A stretch of 64,000 bases of DNA. It comes from Flagellimonas myxillae. Lineage in GTDB: Bacteria > Bacteroidota > Bacteroidia > Flavobacteriales > Flavobacteriaceae. The notes beneath the pieces were generated by a model. That model was not told the DNA's origin and did not search any database. It saw nothing but the letters and a program-made list of their open reading frames with translations. A program made the position numbers and the translations under genes. This document shows, piece after piece, positions 36,278-45,079 of this stretch; position 1 is the first letter of the stretch; every line of letters begins with the position of its first letter. The stretch covers positions 1,674,001 through 1,738,000 of the forward strand of contig NZ_JAMFLY010000001.1 in assembly GCF_023502235.1 (NCBI RefSeq), given 5' to 3'.

Positions 36278-38230
36278 CTATGACCAATTCATTCTTTGTA
36301 ACCGTATAGCATTCAAGATAGCCAATAGGGCTACGCCAACATCAGCAAAAACAGCTTCCCACATTGTGGCCAGACCGCCTGCTCCTAAAATCAAAACGAT
36401 AACTTTAACGCCAAATGCTAATATGATATTCTGCCAAACAATTTTACGTGTGGAACGACTTATTTTAATGGCTCTAACTACTTTTGAAGGTTGGTCGGTT
36501 TGTATGATAACGTCTGCTGTTTCTATTGCGACATCACTACCTAGGCCACCCATCGCAATACCAACGTTACTTGCTGCTAAAACTGGTGCATCATTAATAC
36601 CATCACCAATAAAGGCTACTTTGTTTTCAGAATTTTGTTTTAAAGTTTCTACCTCGTTTAATTTATCTTCTGGTAGTAAACCACCTTTAGCATTTTCAAT
36701 ATTTAACTCCTTGGCGACTTGTTGGGTAATAGAATCTTTGTCACCAGAAAGCATCATAATATTTTTAATGCCTACTTTGTGTAAATCTATAATTGTTTCT
36801 TTTGCATCCTCCTTTAATTCATCTGCTATCACGACATAACCAGCAAATTGATTATCGATTGCCACTAAAACTATCGATTCTACAATAGATTCCGTTTCAG
36901 TTGGAACATCAATATTATTGGCAGTCATTAAGGCTTTATTTCCTACTAAAACCGTTTTGCCATTGACAATGCCTTTTAATCCTTTGCCTGCGATTTCAGA
37001 AACGTCTTGTGCTTCAAAATCTTCTCCATTTTCTTTATACTCCATTATGGCTTTTGCAATGGGATGTGTGGATTGCTCTTCCATAGCCATTAGGTATTTC
37101 ATAAACTCGGATTCTTCCCAACCAATAGCTTTTATGTTTTTGATTTTAAAAACACCTTTAGTCACGGTTCCTGTTTTATCCATTACCAATGTATTTATTT
37201 TGGTCATTGCATCTAAAAATGAAGCCCCTTTAAACAAAATTCCATTTTTTGAAGCTGCCCCCAATCCACCGAAATAACCCAAAGGAATAGAAATCACCAA
37301 CGCACAAGGGCAAGAAATAACCAGAAAAATTAAGGCTCTGTACAACCAATCCCTAAGGACATAATCTTCCACAAAAAAGTATGGTAGGAATGTAACGCCA
37401 ATAGCCAAAAACACAACAATTGGTGTATAGATACGTGCGAACTGCCTGATGAAAAGTTCTGTTTTTGATTTACGCGCTGTTGCATTTTGAACCAAGTCCA
37501 ATATTCTTGCAATAGAACTATTTTCAAAGGAATTGGTAACTTCTACTTCAATGACACTTTCTAAATTGATACTTCCTGCGTAAACTTTGGATTCTTTCAA
37601 TATAGAATCGGGTTTACTCTCGCCTGTCAAAGCAGCAGTATTTAATGATGCTTTTTCAGATAATAAAATACCATCCAAAGGAATTTTTTCACCTACTCGG
37701 ACTTGAATTTTTTCTCCAATCAATACATCTTCTGGTGATACGCTTATGTAATTACCATCACGGAAAACAGTAGCTTCTTTTGGACGAACATCCAACAATG
37801 CTTTTATATTTCCCTTTGCTCTGTTGACTGCTGCATTTTGGAATAATTCACCAACAGCATAAAACAACATAACAGCAACACCTTCAGGATATTCCTTAAT
37901 AACAAATGCCCCAATTGTGGCGATGGACATTAACAGAAATTCAGTAAAGAAATCTCCTCGTACAATACTTTTCCAACCTTCTTTTATTACGGGAAAACCT
38001 ACAGGTAAATAGGCAATACTGTACCAAATAATGCGAATCCAATCCTTAAAAAAGGCAACATCAAAGTAGTCTAATGCTATTCCAGTAATTAGCATTACAA
38101 AGCTTATCAGTGCAGGAATGTATGTTTTAAATGCACTTCCATCTCCGTGGTCGTGATTGTGACCATCATCGCGAGTATGTTCCTCAGAATTTGGTTTTAA
38201 GTCTTTTAAGTTTACTTTCTTTTTTTTCAT
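36278..38230 (-). CDS. Zn/Cd/Pb-translocating P-type ATPase (P1B-2)
   Basis: A 650-residue efflux pump without an N-terminal HMA domain but with a His-rich start (DDGHNHDHGDG). The transport Cys pair is in ISCPCALVIS, the phosphorylation motif is DKTGTVTK, the HP locus is STHPIA and the hinge GDGINDAP. The last helices contain AFGVKVIVLILG and FADVGVALLAI, with the Lys and Asp that mark the zinc/cadmium/lead subgroup. It would export metal that enters by MerTP or leakage. It overlaps the DUF3703 gene by 4 bp. Confidence 0.95.
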   Translation of the reverse strand: MKKKKVNLKDLKPNSEEHTRDDGHNHDHGDGSAFKTYIPALISFVMLITGIALDYFDVAFFKDWIRIIWYSIAYLPVGFPVIKEGWKSIVRGDFFTEFLLMSIATIGAFVIKEYPEGVAVMLFYAVGELFQNAAVNRAKGNIKALLDVRPKEATVFRDGNYISVSPEDVLIGEKIQVRVGEKIPLDGILLSEKASLNTAALTGESKPDSILKESKVYAGSINLESVIEVEVTNSFENSSIARILDLVQNATARKSKTELFIRQFARIYTPIVVFLAIGVTFLPYFFVEDYVLRDWLYRALIFLVISCPCALVISIPLGYFGGLGAASKNGILFKGASFLDAMTKINTLVMDKTGTVTKGVFKIKNIKAIGWEESEFMKYLMAMEEQSTHPIAKAIMEYKENGEDFEAQDVSEIAGKGLKGIVNGKTVLVGNKALMTANNIDVPTETESIVESIVLVAIDNQFAGYVVIADELKEDAKETIIDLHKVGIKNIMMLSGDKDSITQQVAKELNIENAKGGLLPEDKLNEVETLKQNSENKVAFIGDGINDAPVLAASNVGIAMGGLGSDVAIETADVIIQTDQPSKVVRAIKISRSTRKIVWQNIILAFGVKVIVLILGAGGLATMWEAVFADVGVALLAILNAIRLQRMNWS

Positions 38231-38589
38231 CTAATCAATCCTTTAATATCCTCTGGAATAGGCATACGTTTTAATGGAGGCACGTTTGCGCCACCGGTAT
38301 TACCAAGCGGTACGTGATTAATAAACGATTTCCAACCTCCGACAACTAGCCTTAGTATTTGCCCAATAACTTCTTTGGTATCTTTTTGTCTAAATCCAAA
38401 TTTTAGCATTAGCCAATGGGAATAGGTATGTTCTATCGGGTAAGACTGACCTAAAATATGACTCCGTTCCAAATGATTCCAAGCATTATCATATTCCTTT
38501 TTTAAAAGGTAATGTCTATAATATTTTAACTCCGAATTATAAGCTTCTTTTAGATGTCTCGGTATTTTTACATTAAACTTCATATCCAT
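38227..38589 (-). CDS. DUF3703-family protein
   Basis: A 120-residue protein without membrane helices. It has NHLERSHILGQ and EHTYSHWLML, His-containing stretches typical of DUF3703, and a C-terminal VPLGNTGGANVPPLK. The family is found beside heavy-metal pumps and regulators. Its function is unknown; metal binding through the histidines is possible. It is translated together with the P-ATPase (4-bp overlap). Confidence 0.8.
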   Translation of the reverse strand: MDMKFNVKIPRHLKEAYNSELKYYRHYLLKKEYDNAWNHLERSHILGQSYPIEHTYSHWLMLKFGFRQKDTKEVIGQILRLVVGGWKSFINHVPLGNTGGANVPPLKRMPIPEDIKGLIR

Positions 38590-38639
38590 CTATTTTGGAT
38601 AAAAGTAGCTTAATCGTTCGTGCAACGGAAGTGCATTTA

Positions 38640-39053
38640 TTAGGCACTGCATTTATCACAAATACCTTTTATCACCAAGTTTACATTTTCTGAAACAAAA
38701 CCATCAGGGACTTTTATTTGCGGGATTTTATGTTCAGTTAAACACACGGTTTCCCCACAATTGTTACAATGAAAATGAAGGTGTAAATCCCGTTCCATTT
38801 CACAATTACAACCTTCTTCACACATCGCATATTTAGTAATGCCCGTGCCATCATCGATTTGATGTACAATAGCTTTTTCCTCAAATGTTTTAAGAGTTCT
38901 ATAAAGGGTGGTTCTATCTGCTTTCGCGAAAGCATTTTCTATATCACTCAAAGTAACTGCCATCTTTTTTTCCGCAAGGAATTTGGATATCAACAGACGC
39001 ATGGCGGTAATTCGAATTCCCTTTGATTCTAATAATTCTTCTATAGTTTTCAT
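38640..39053 (-). CDS. Fur-family metalloregulator
   Basis: A 137-residue protein with the Fur winged helix (about 1-75, DRTTLYRTLKTFEEKAIVH) and a C-terminal metal domain: HLHFHCNNCGETVCL and a second Cys pair GICDKCSA form the structural zinc site, and CEEGCNCEMERDLHLHF is an extra Cys-rich insert. It resembles Zur/Fur-like regulators that in Bacteroidota accompany Czc pumps. It lies 1 bp after the adaptor gene and 50 bp before DUF3703, inside the divalent-metal part of the island. Confidence 0.87.
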   Translation of the reverse strand: MKTIEELLESKGIRITAMRLLISKFLAEKKMAVTLSDIENAFAKADRTTLYRTLKTFEEKAIVHQIDDGTGITKYAMCEEGCNCEMERDLHLHFHCNNCGETVCLTEHKIPQIKVPDGFVSENVNLVIKGICDKCSA

Positions 39054-39054
39054 A

Positions 39055-40257
39055 TTAATGTTCGTCTTCTTCAGATTCGCCTTTTTTCATTTCTGCCATT
39101 AAATAGTAGGCATTGTTAAAGGCGTATTCTGCATTTAATTTTTGTTCTGTTAGGAAGTCAATGGCAATCCATTCACCATCTTGGGTACTCTTTATAATTT
39201 CATAGGGTATAAAAGTCCAATTTTCCTTCTCCTTTTCAGCAGAGAAAACATAGAACCTGTCGCCGTCAGAAGCTATAGCACTTTCGGGCATTGCCAATAT
39301 TTTGGAATTGTCAGTTTGGATGCGCCCTTCGATATACATTCCGGGGATCAGGTTACCCTCCTTATTTTCAATTTCAGCGTGTATATGTATTGCTTTTGGA
39401 TTCTGTTCAAAAGTCTTTCCCACGGAATAGATTTCTGCGATAAGTTCCTTGCCAGGAATGGATTGGACATTGAAAATCACTTTTTGCCCTTCCTTTACCT
39501 TGTATACATCTTTTTCAAAGACCATTAAATCAGCGTGTACGTGGTGTGTATCTACAATATCCATTAGGTCTGTCTGTGGTTGTACATACTGTCCTGTTTT
39601 AATCTCTACCTTTTGTACAAATCCTTCAATCGGACTTCTGAGTGCTACGCGTTGATAAATCGTTCCATTTCTAACTCCAGCAGCATTAATGCTCAATTGT
39701 TTTAGTTGTGCTTGAAGACCATTTGCCATACTTCTGGATGCCTGATATTCCGCTTCTGCTTTTTGAAAATTAGCACCGCTACCAACGCCAGCATCGTATA
39801 ATGTTTTTTGTCGTTCATATTCCTTTTTAAGAAACTGGCTGTTGCTATATGCATTAAGGTATTCTGTCTGTTTCTCAATGATATTAGGATGTGAGAGATA
39901 AGCAACCGTTTGTCCCTTCTTAACCTTATCGCCTTCGATAACCTCAATAGATACCACATTGGCACCTACTACGGTCGTGATGGTCGCTTCGTTTTGTGGT
40001 GGAACTTCCAGCTGACCGTTAGCTTTCACGTACCCACTCATATTTCGCATTTGCAAAGTGTCTATTTGCATTTGTAATGCATCAAACTGCTTTTCGGTCA
40101 ATAGTACTTCCTCAGCTTCACCTTCGGAATGTTCTTCTTTCATTTCGGAGTCTACCGCTTTCACCTCTGAAGCACCATTCTTAGAATCGCCACAAGAAGA
40201 CAACCCTAATAGTACTATTAACAGTGCGATAGCTTTATATTCAGATAGATTTTTCAT
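39055..40257 (-). CDS. CzcB-like RND efflux periplasmic adaptor (lipoprotein)
   Basis: A 400-residue membrane-fusion protein with lipobox LLGLSSC (Cys about 22). The HlyD/barrel-sandwich elements are in ANVVSIEVIEGDKVKKGQ and VQKVEIKTGQYVQPQTD, the helical hairpin is at about 130-200 and the beta-barrel at about 250-330. It would connect the fused CzcA pump (start of this gene 1 bp after its stop) to the outer-membrane factor. The ATG at 40257 is chosen because it directly precedes the lipoprotein signal. Confidence 0.92.
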   Translation of the reverse strand: MKNLSEYKAIALLIVLLGLSSCGDSKNGASEVKAVDSEMKEEHSEGEAEEVLLTEKQFDALQMQIDTLQMRNMSGYVKANGQLEVPPQNEATITTVVGANVVSIEVIEGDKVKKGQTVAYLSHPNIIEKQTEYLNAYSNSQFLKKEYERQKTLYDAGVGSGANFQKAEAEYQASRSMANGLQAQLKQLSINAAGVRNGTIYQRVALRSPIEGFVQKVEIKTGQYVQPQTDLMDIVDTHHVHADLMVFEKDVYKVKEGQKVIFNVQSIPGKELIAEIYSVGKTFEQNPKAIHIHAEIENKEGNLIPGMYIEGRIQTDNSKILAMPESAIASDGDRFYVFSAEKEKENWTFIPYEIIKSTQDGEWIAIDFLTEQKLNAEYAFNNAYYLMAEMKKGESEEDEH

Positions 40258-40258
40258 T

Positions 40259-43200
40259 TTATTGCTTAAAATATTGTAGTTCAAAAACTGATTTTAGATA
40301 ATTGTCAAGCGTTTCCAACGCATCCATTTCGGTCTGTATGGCATCCCGTATAATTTGAGTAAAAGCAGCATAATCAACTGCCCCTTCTTTATAGGCTAAC
40401 AATGCTCCCCGTCGCTGTTCTTCTGCAAGTGGCAAGGCTTTGTATTTATAAAATTGCCAAGATGCTTCCCATTTTTGATACGCTTGTACAGCTTGTTGAT
40501 ATGTTGATAGTAATTGACGTTTTACATAGTCTGCATTAATCTCGGCAATTTCACTGTCTATTTTAGCAGATTTGGCTTGACTGCGTTTTGTGCCAGAGAG
40601 TAGCGGAACGGATATTCCTGCCTGATAGGTGTAGAACCCTTCACTTCCGTTTACTTGCTGTAATCCCCCTTGAAGGCTAAAGTTGGGCAGCAAATTAGAA
40701 CGAGCGGCTTTGTAGCTAGCTTTTGCTTCCTCGATTCGCTTTTGTGAAAGTTCCAGTTCAGGGTGAACGTTTATAGTTTCAGGAATTCCCAATATGGTAA
40801 TTTCACTTTCATCCAACGTGTCGGGAACCGCGTAATACGTATCTGAGACCAACCACAAATTAAGCTTTTGTAAAGCAATAGCATAGTCGCTCTCGGCTTG
40901 TTGCAGTTTATTATTGATTTGCAACGCCTGATTGGTTGCAGATGAATATTCCAATCGTGAAATAGCCTCTACTTTGAAATTGAGTTCGATTGCTTTTTCA
41001 AACTGTGAATAGATAGAATCCAGTTCACGGTAGAGCATAAATTTTTGTCGTTGCTGATAGGCTTGCGACCACGCCTTTTTCAATTCTTGTTCCACTTGCA
41101 GTCCAGAAAGGTCAAGAGCAGTTTCTGCCAGAGCAATGCGCTGTTGCTGCAAACGTTTCCTTGCACCAATACTGAAAAGATTGATGTTCTGCTGACCTAC
41201 ACCCACCAAAGTGTAGATGCCTTGACCATCGTTTATTTCTTCACCGCCCGTGAATACTTGGGTATTCCCTAAGTCATACGCCGTCCCTTTGAGAACGTTC
41301 TGTTTTTGGATTTCCAATTGTTTTGTTTTCAATAATGGATAATTTTTCTTCGAAATCTCCACTGCCTGTTCTAACGATACAATTGGTAATACATCACTAT
41401 TTTGAACTTGTTGCGCTTTTGCGAAAGTTGAGGTCAGCAGCAAACAAACTGCCGCTGTTGCCGTCACGATTTTAGGATTGAACTTCAAGTTACGTTCCGA
41501 ACGCTTTTCTACCCATTGATAAAAGATGGGAAGGATAAAAAGGGTCAATAATGTAGAAGTCAATAATCCACCTATAACAACGGTTGCCAATGGTCGCTGT
41601 ACTTCCGCTCCTGCGGATGCAGAAATTGCCATTGGCAGAAAACCAAGAATATCGGTAAATGCGGTAAGCATAATGGGACGTACCCTGCGTTTAGTTCCCT
41701 CTAAAATGCGGTCTTTGAGATTAGTAACACCTTCCTCCTTTAACTCATTAAGTCCACTAATCATTACCAAGCCATTCAATACCGCAACACCAAATAATAC
41801 AATAAAGCCGACCCCTGCGGAAATACTAAAGGGCATACCCCTAAGCCATAAGGCAAACACCCCGCCTATGGTCGCCATAGGTATAGCCAAATAAATCATC
41901 AAGGTTTGCGGAAAAGATTTTAGGGCAAAATAAATCAGGATGAATATGAGCAATAATGCAATAGGAACAACAGTCTGCAATCGGTTACTTGCCCTTTCTA
42001 GGTTTTCGAATGCACCACCATAACGAATAAAGTAGCCTGGCGGTAAATCAAGGTTTGCATCAAGTTTACCCTTAATCTCATTAACCAATGATTCTACATC
42101 ACGTCCACGTACATTAACACCTACATAAGTTCTACGATTGGTATTGTCTCGGCTTATTTGCATCGGTCCTGGTGTGTATTCGATACTCGCCAATTCTTGA
42201 AGTGGAATCTGCGAACCGTTTGACAAATTGATATATAGGTTTTTGATGTCATTGATGTCCGTGCGATTCTGCTCATCCAGTCTAACAACCAAGTCGAAAC
42301 GCTTTTCACCCTCAAAGATGACACCCGCATAACCACCTGCAAAAGCAGATTGAACTATCCTATTGAGCTGGTCAATGCTCACACCGTATTGTGCCAGTTT
42401 ACTGCGATTATACCTAATGGTCATCTGTGGTAGACCTGAAGTGGCTTCCGCCCTCATATCTCCTACACCCTCAGTTCCCGCGATGATTTTGGTAATCTCA
42501 TCCGCTTTGGCAGCTAGTACATTGATATCCTCACCATAGATTTTAATGGCAACATCTTCACGAATACCTTCCAACAATTCATTGAACCTCATTTCGATAG
42601 GTTGCGAGAACTCATAGTTGACACCTGGTATTATGCTCACAGCATCTTTTATTTTGTCGATAAGTTCATCCTTGGATGTTGCGGACACCCATTCGTCCTG
42701 TGGTTTCAGAATAACAAACACATCGGCAAAGTCCATTGGCATTGGGTCGGTAGGTACTTCGGCAACACCGATACGACTCACAATTTTTTCCACTTCAGGA
42801 AATTCTGCCTTTATAATACGCTCTACTTTGGTTGTGGTTTCAATAGTTTCACTGAGCGAGCTACCAGGTTTAAGAATCGTATGGAAGGCTATATCGCCTT
42901 CGTCCAATTGTGGGATAAACTCACCGCCCATTTTAGAAAATGCAAATACGGCTATTCCAAATGTGACAACAGCACTTCCCACGACCCACTTTCCATTTGC
43001 CAAGGCTTGTATTAAAAGTGGTTCATACTTTCTTTGTACCCAATGCACAAAACGGTCGCCCCAAGATTTTTTTTCCTTTTCGGGTGGTTTTAAAAATAAG
43101 GCTGACATCATAGGTACATAGGTGAGACACAGAATCATTGCCCCTATCATAGCAAATATGAATGTTAGTGCCATTGGCTTGAACATCTTTCCTTCTACAC

Positions 43201-44602
43201 CTTCCAATGCTAAGATGGGCAGGAAGACAATTAGAATTATCAATTGCCCGAAAAAAGCAGCGTTCATCATTTTTTTGGATGCATTGGCAGCGATTGCGTC
43301 CCGGTCTTCACTTTTTAAAGTTTTCTTTTTGAGGATATAGCCGCCCATAACAAATACGCTAGCTTCCACAATGATGACCGCCCCGTCTACGATGATTCCG
43401 AAGTCGATTGCACCCAAACTCATCAGGTTTGCCCATACATCAAAAACATTCATCAATATAAATGCGAACAATAAGGATAGGGGAATAGTCGAAGCCACAA
43501 TTAACCCACCGCGCCAGTTACCTAGAAGGAAAACCAGAACAAAAATTACGATGAGTGCCCCCTCAAGTAGATTGTTGCGCACTGTTCCCGTGGTTTCACT
43601 AATAAGCTTACTTCTATCCAATAAAGGCTGAATGACAACCCCTTCTGGAAGCGATTTCTGGATTTCTACCATTCTATCCTTAACAAGACCAATAACCTCG
43701 TTTGAGTTTGCTCCTTTAAGCATCATTACCAATCCTCCAACGACTTCGCCTTCGCCATCCTGTGTCAATGCTCCATAGCGAACGGCTGAACCATAACGTA
43801 CATCGGCAACATCACTTACAGTAATTGGCAGCCCATTCTCGTTCTTGATAATGATTTGTTCAATATCCTCAAGACTGCGTACCAAACCTTCGCCACGGAT
43901 AAAGTTGGCTTGGTGGTTTTTTTCGATATAAGCACCCCCCGTATTTTTATTGTTGGCCTCCAAAGCCTCAAAAACATCTGTAATTGTAAGACCAATAGCC
44001 TTCAGCTCATTAGGGTCAACAGCTACCTCATATTGCTTTATTTTTCCGCCAATGGCATTGATTTCAACAACGCCTGGAACCATTGCCATTTGGCGTTGTA
44101 CAATCCAGTCTTGAATCGTACGCAAATCGGACAAGGAATAAGTGTCTTTGAACTCTGGTTGTACTTTTAAGGTGTATTGATACACCTCACCGAGACCTGT
44201 TGAAATAGGTCCCATAGATGGGCTACCTAGTCCTTCGGGAATCTGCTCACGCACTTCAGTCAGTTTCTCGGAAACGAGCTGACGAGGTAAGTAAGTTCCC
44301 ATATCATCCTCAAATACAACCGTAACCACGGAAAGTCCAAATCGTGAAATCGAACGGATTTCTTTTACTTTAGGTAGGTTGCTCATGGCAATTTCTACAG
44401 GATAGGTTATGAATTGCTCAATATCCTCCGTACCCAGATTGGGTGATTGTGTGATGACCTGTACTTGATTATTGGTAATATCTGGCACGGCATCAATGGG
44501 AACTTGGGTCATACTGTAGATCCCTGCACCAATGAGTGCCAACGTTAGCAGCCCAATTATAAATTTATTATTGATTGAAAAATCAATGATTTTGTTAATC
44601 AT
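40259..44602 (-). CDS. CzcA-type heavy-metal RND pump fused to a TolC-like outer-membrane factor
   Basis: A 1447-residue protein. Residues about 1-1035 are a full RND pump (ISRFGLSVVTVVFEDDMGT, the proton-relay/TM4 region IDFGIIVDGAVIIVEAS, as in divalent-metal CzcA). After the last RND helix a signal-peptide-like segment follows (about 1045-1068, VCLLLTSTFAKAQ) and then a TolC/OEP domain (about 1075-1447, repeated LxxAxxxA helices). This puts an inner-membrane pump and an outer-membrane factor in one chain, separated by a possible cleavage site. Substrates are probably Co/Zn/Cd. The start ATG at 44602 precedes the first helix. Confidence 0.93.
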   Translation of the reverse strand: MINKIIDFSINNKFIIGLLTLALIGAGIYSMTQVPIDAVPDITNNQVQVITQSPNLGTEDIEQFITYPVEIAMSNLPKVKEIRSISRFGLSVVTVVFEDDMGTYLPRQLVSEKLTEVREQIPEGLGSPSMGPISTGLGEVYQYTLKVQPEFKDTYSLSDLRTIQDWIVQRQMAMVPGVVEINAIGGKIKQYEVAVDPNELKAIGLTITDVFEALEANNKNTGGAYIEKNHQANFIRGEGLVRSLEDIEQIIIKNENGLPITVSDVADVRYGSAVRYGALTQDGEGEVVGGLVMMLKGANSNEVIGLVKDRMVEIQKSLPEGVVIQPLLDRSKLISETTGTVRNNLLEGALIVIFVLVFLLGNWRGGLIVASTIPLSLLFAFILMNVFDVWANLMSLGAIDFGIIVDGAVIIVEASVFVMGGYILKKKTLKSEDRDAIAANASKKMMNAAFFGQLIILIVFLPILALEGVEGKMFKPMALTFIFAMIGAMILCLTYVPMMSALFLKPPEKEKKSWGDRFVHWVQRKYEPLLIQALANGKWVVGSAVVTFGIAVFAFSKMGGEFIPQLDEGDIAFHTILKPGSSLSETIETTTKVERIIKAEFPEVEKIVSRIGVAEVPTDPMPMDFADVFVILKPQDEWVSATSKDELIDKIKDAVSIIPGVNYEFSQPIEMRFNELLEGIREDVAIKIYGEDINVLAAKADEITKIIAGTEGVGDMRAEATSGLPQMTIRYNRSKLAQYGVSIDQLNRIVQSAFAGGYAGVIFEGEKRFDLVVRLDEQNRTDINDIKNLYINLSNGSQIPLQELASIEYTPGPMQISRDNTNRRTYVGVNVRGRDVESLVNEIKGKLDANLDLPPGYFIRYGGAFENLERASNRLQTVVPIALLLIFILIYFALKSFPQTLMIYLAIPMATIGGVFALWLRGMPFSISAGVGFIVLFGVAVLNGLVMISGLNELKEEGVTNLKDRILEGTKRRVRPIMLTAFTDILGFLPMAISASAGAEVQRPLATVVIGGLLTSTLLTLFILPIFYQWVEKRSERNLKFNPKIVTATAAVCLLLTSTFAKAQQVQNSDVLPIVSLEQAVEISKKNYPLLKTKQLEIQKQNVLKGTAYDLGNTQVFTGGEEINDGQGIYTLVGVGQQNINLFSIGARKRLQQQRIALAETALDLSGLQVEQELKKAWSQAYQQRQKFMLYRELDSIYSQFEKAIELNFKVEAISRLEYSSATNQALQINNKLQQAESDYAIALQKLNLWLVSDTYYAVPDTLDESEITILGIPETINVHPELELSQKRIEEAKASYKAARSNLLPNFSLQGGLQQVNGSEGFYTYQAGISVPLLSGTKRSQAKSAKIDSEIAEINADYVKRQLLSTYQQAVQAYQKWEASWQFYKYKALPLAEEQRRGALLAYKEGAVDYAAFTQIIRDAIQTEMDALETLDNYLKSVFELQYFKQ

Positions 44603-44638
44603 AGATAAGGGTATTAATTCAGTTAAAATTTGCGTCAA

Positions 44639-44663
44639 GTGCATTGGCTAAAAGGCAATGCAC
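44639..44663. promoter_or_regulatory. Inverted repeat upstream of the CzcA-fusion gene
   Basis: GTGCATTG (44639-44646) and CAATGCAC (44656-44663) form perfect 8-bp arms around 9 nt, 37 bp upstream of the pump start. A metal-regulator operator (Fur-family product nearby) is possible. Confidence 0.45.
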
Positions 44664-44726
44664 GACATTGAAGTATCAAATATTGGATACATCGAAACAG
44701 GATATAGCTATCCTATGAAAACTGAA

Positions 44727-45038
44727 TTATGCCCGAGGTGGCTGTAAAAGGGAAAGTGAAATATCCTTGCCCAAACTGTCGACGTGGGCAAAATTTTCTA
44801 GCGAAATGGTGGGCTGGATCGGTTCAAAAATAGCCAACTGGAAATCGATGGTATGCGAATGACAGCAGTGGCATTGGCAGAAAGGGGAACACAGTTCACA
44901 GTCTTGGCCGTGTTCGCCATCAAAATCCATTACAGAAACGACCTCTGTGCCTTCATCAACACAGCTGGCATCGCTACAAGGCACAAAATTGAGTGCCAAA
45001 AAGTAGATGGATAATATGGTTGCCAAAAATTTCACCAC
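44727..45038 (-). CDS. DUF6660-type exported Cys/His-rich protein
   Basis: A 103-residue protein with signal peptide about 1-24. It contains a dense metal-ligand cluster DCELCSPFCQCHCCHSH (about 52-68), matching the DUF6660 family of flavobacteria. It is probably a periplasmic metal-binding protein or sensor for the neighbouring pumps. The frame starts with GTG GTG rather than ATG; the -7 box lies only 2 bp upstream, so the true start may be slightly further downstream. Confidence 0.72.
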   Translation of the reverse strand: MVKFLATILSIYFLALNFVPCSDASCVDEGTEVVSVMDFDGEHGQDCELCSPFCQCHCCHSHTIDFQLAIFEPIQPTISLENFAHVDSLGKDISLSLLQPPRA

Positions 45039-45039
45039 A

Positions 45040-45074
45040 CAAAGATAAAAAGATTTTCGTGCAACTGGGTTGCA
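45040..45074 (-). promoter_or_regulatory. TGCAAC-N3-GTTGCA palindrome with a -7 box upstream of the DUF6660 gene
   Basis: The palindrome TGCAACTGGGTTGCA (45060-45074) lies 12 bp upstream of TATCTTTG (45040-45047, minus strand), a perfect -7 box. The palindrome therefore covers the -33 region. A degenerate form, TGCAACGGAAGTGCA, occurs at about 38613-38627 upstream of the DUF3703 gene. It could be the target of a metalloregulator in this island. Confidence 0.55.
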
Positions 45075-45079
45075 AATAA

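Noticed and set aside
36366-36839. 157-residue plus-strand frame over the Zn/Cd ATPase gene
   Set aside because: It is antisense to conserved P-type ATPase motifs and has no domain or start signal of its own.
42618-43121. Long plus-strand reading frame of 167 residues inside the CzcA-fusion gene
   Set aside because: It lies antisense to a highly conserved RND gene, has atypical composition and no recognised domain; it is a frame shadow of the pump.
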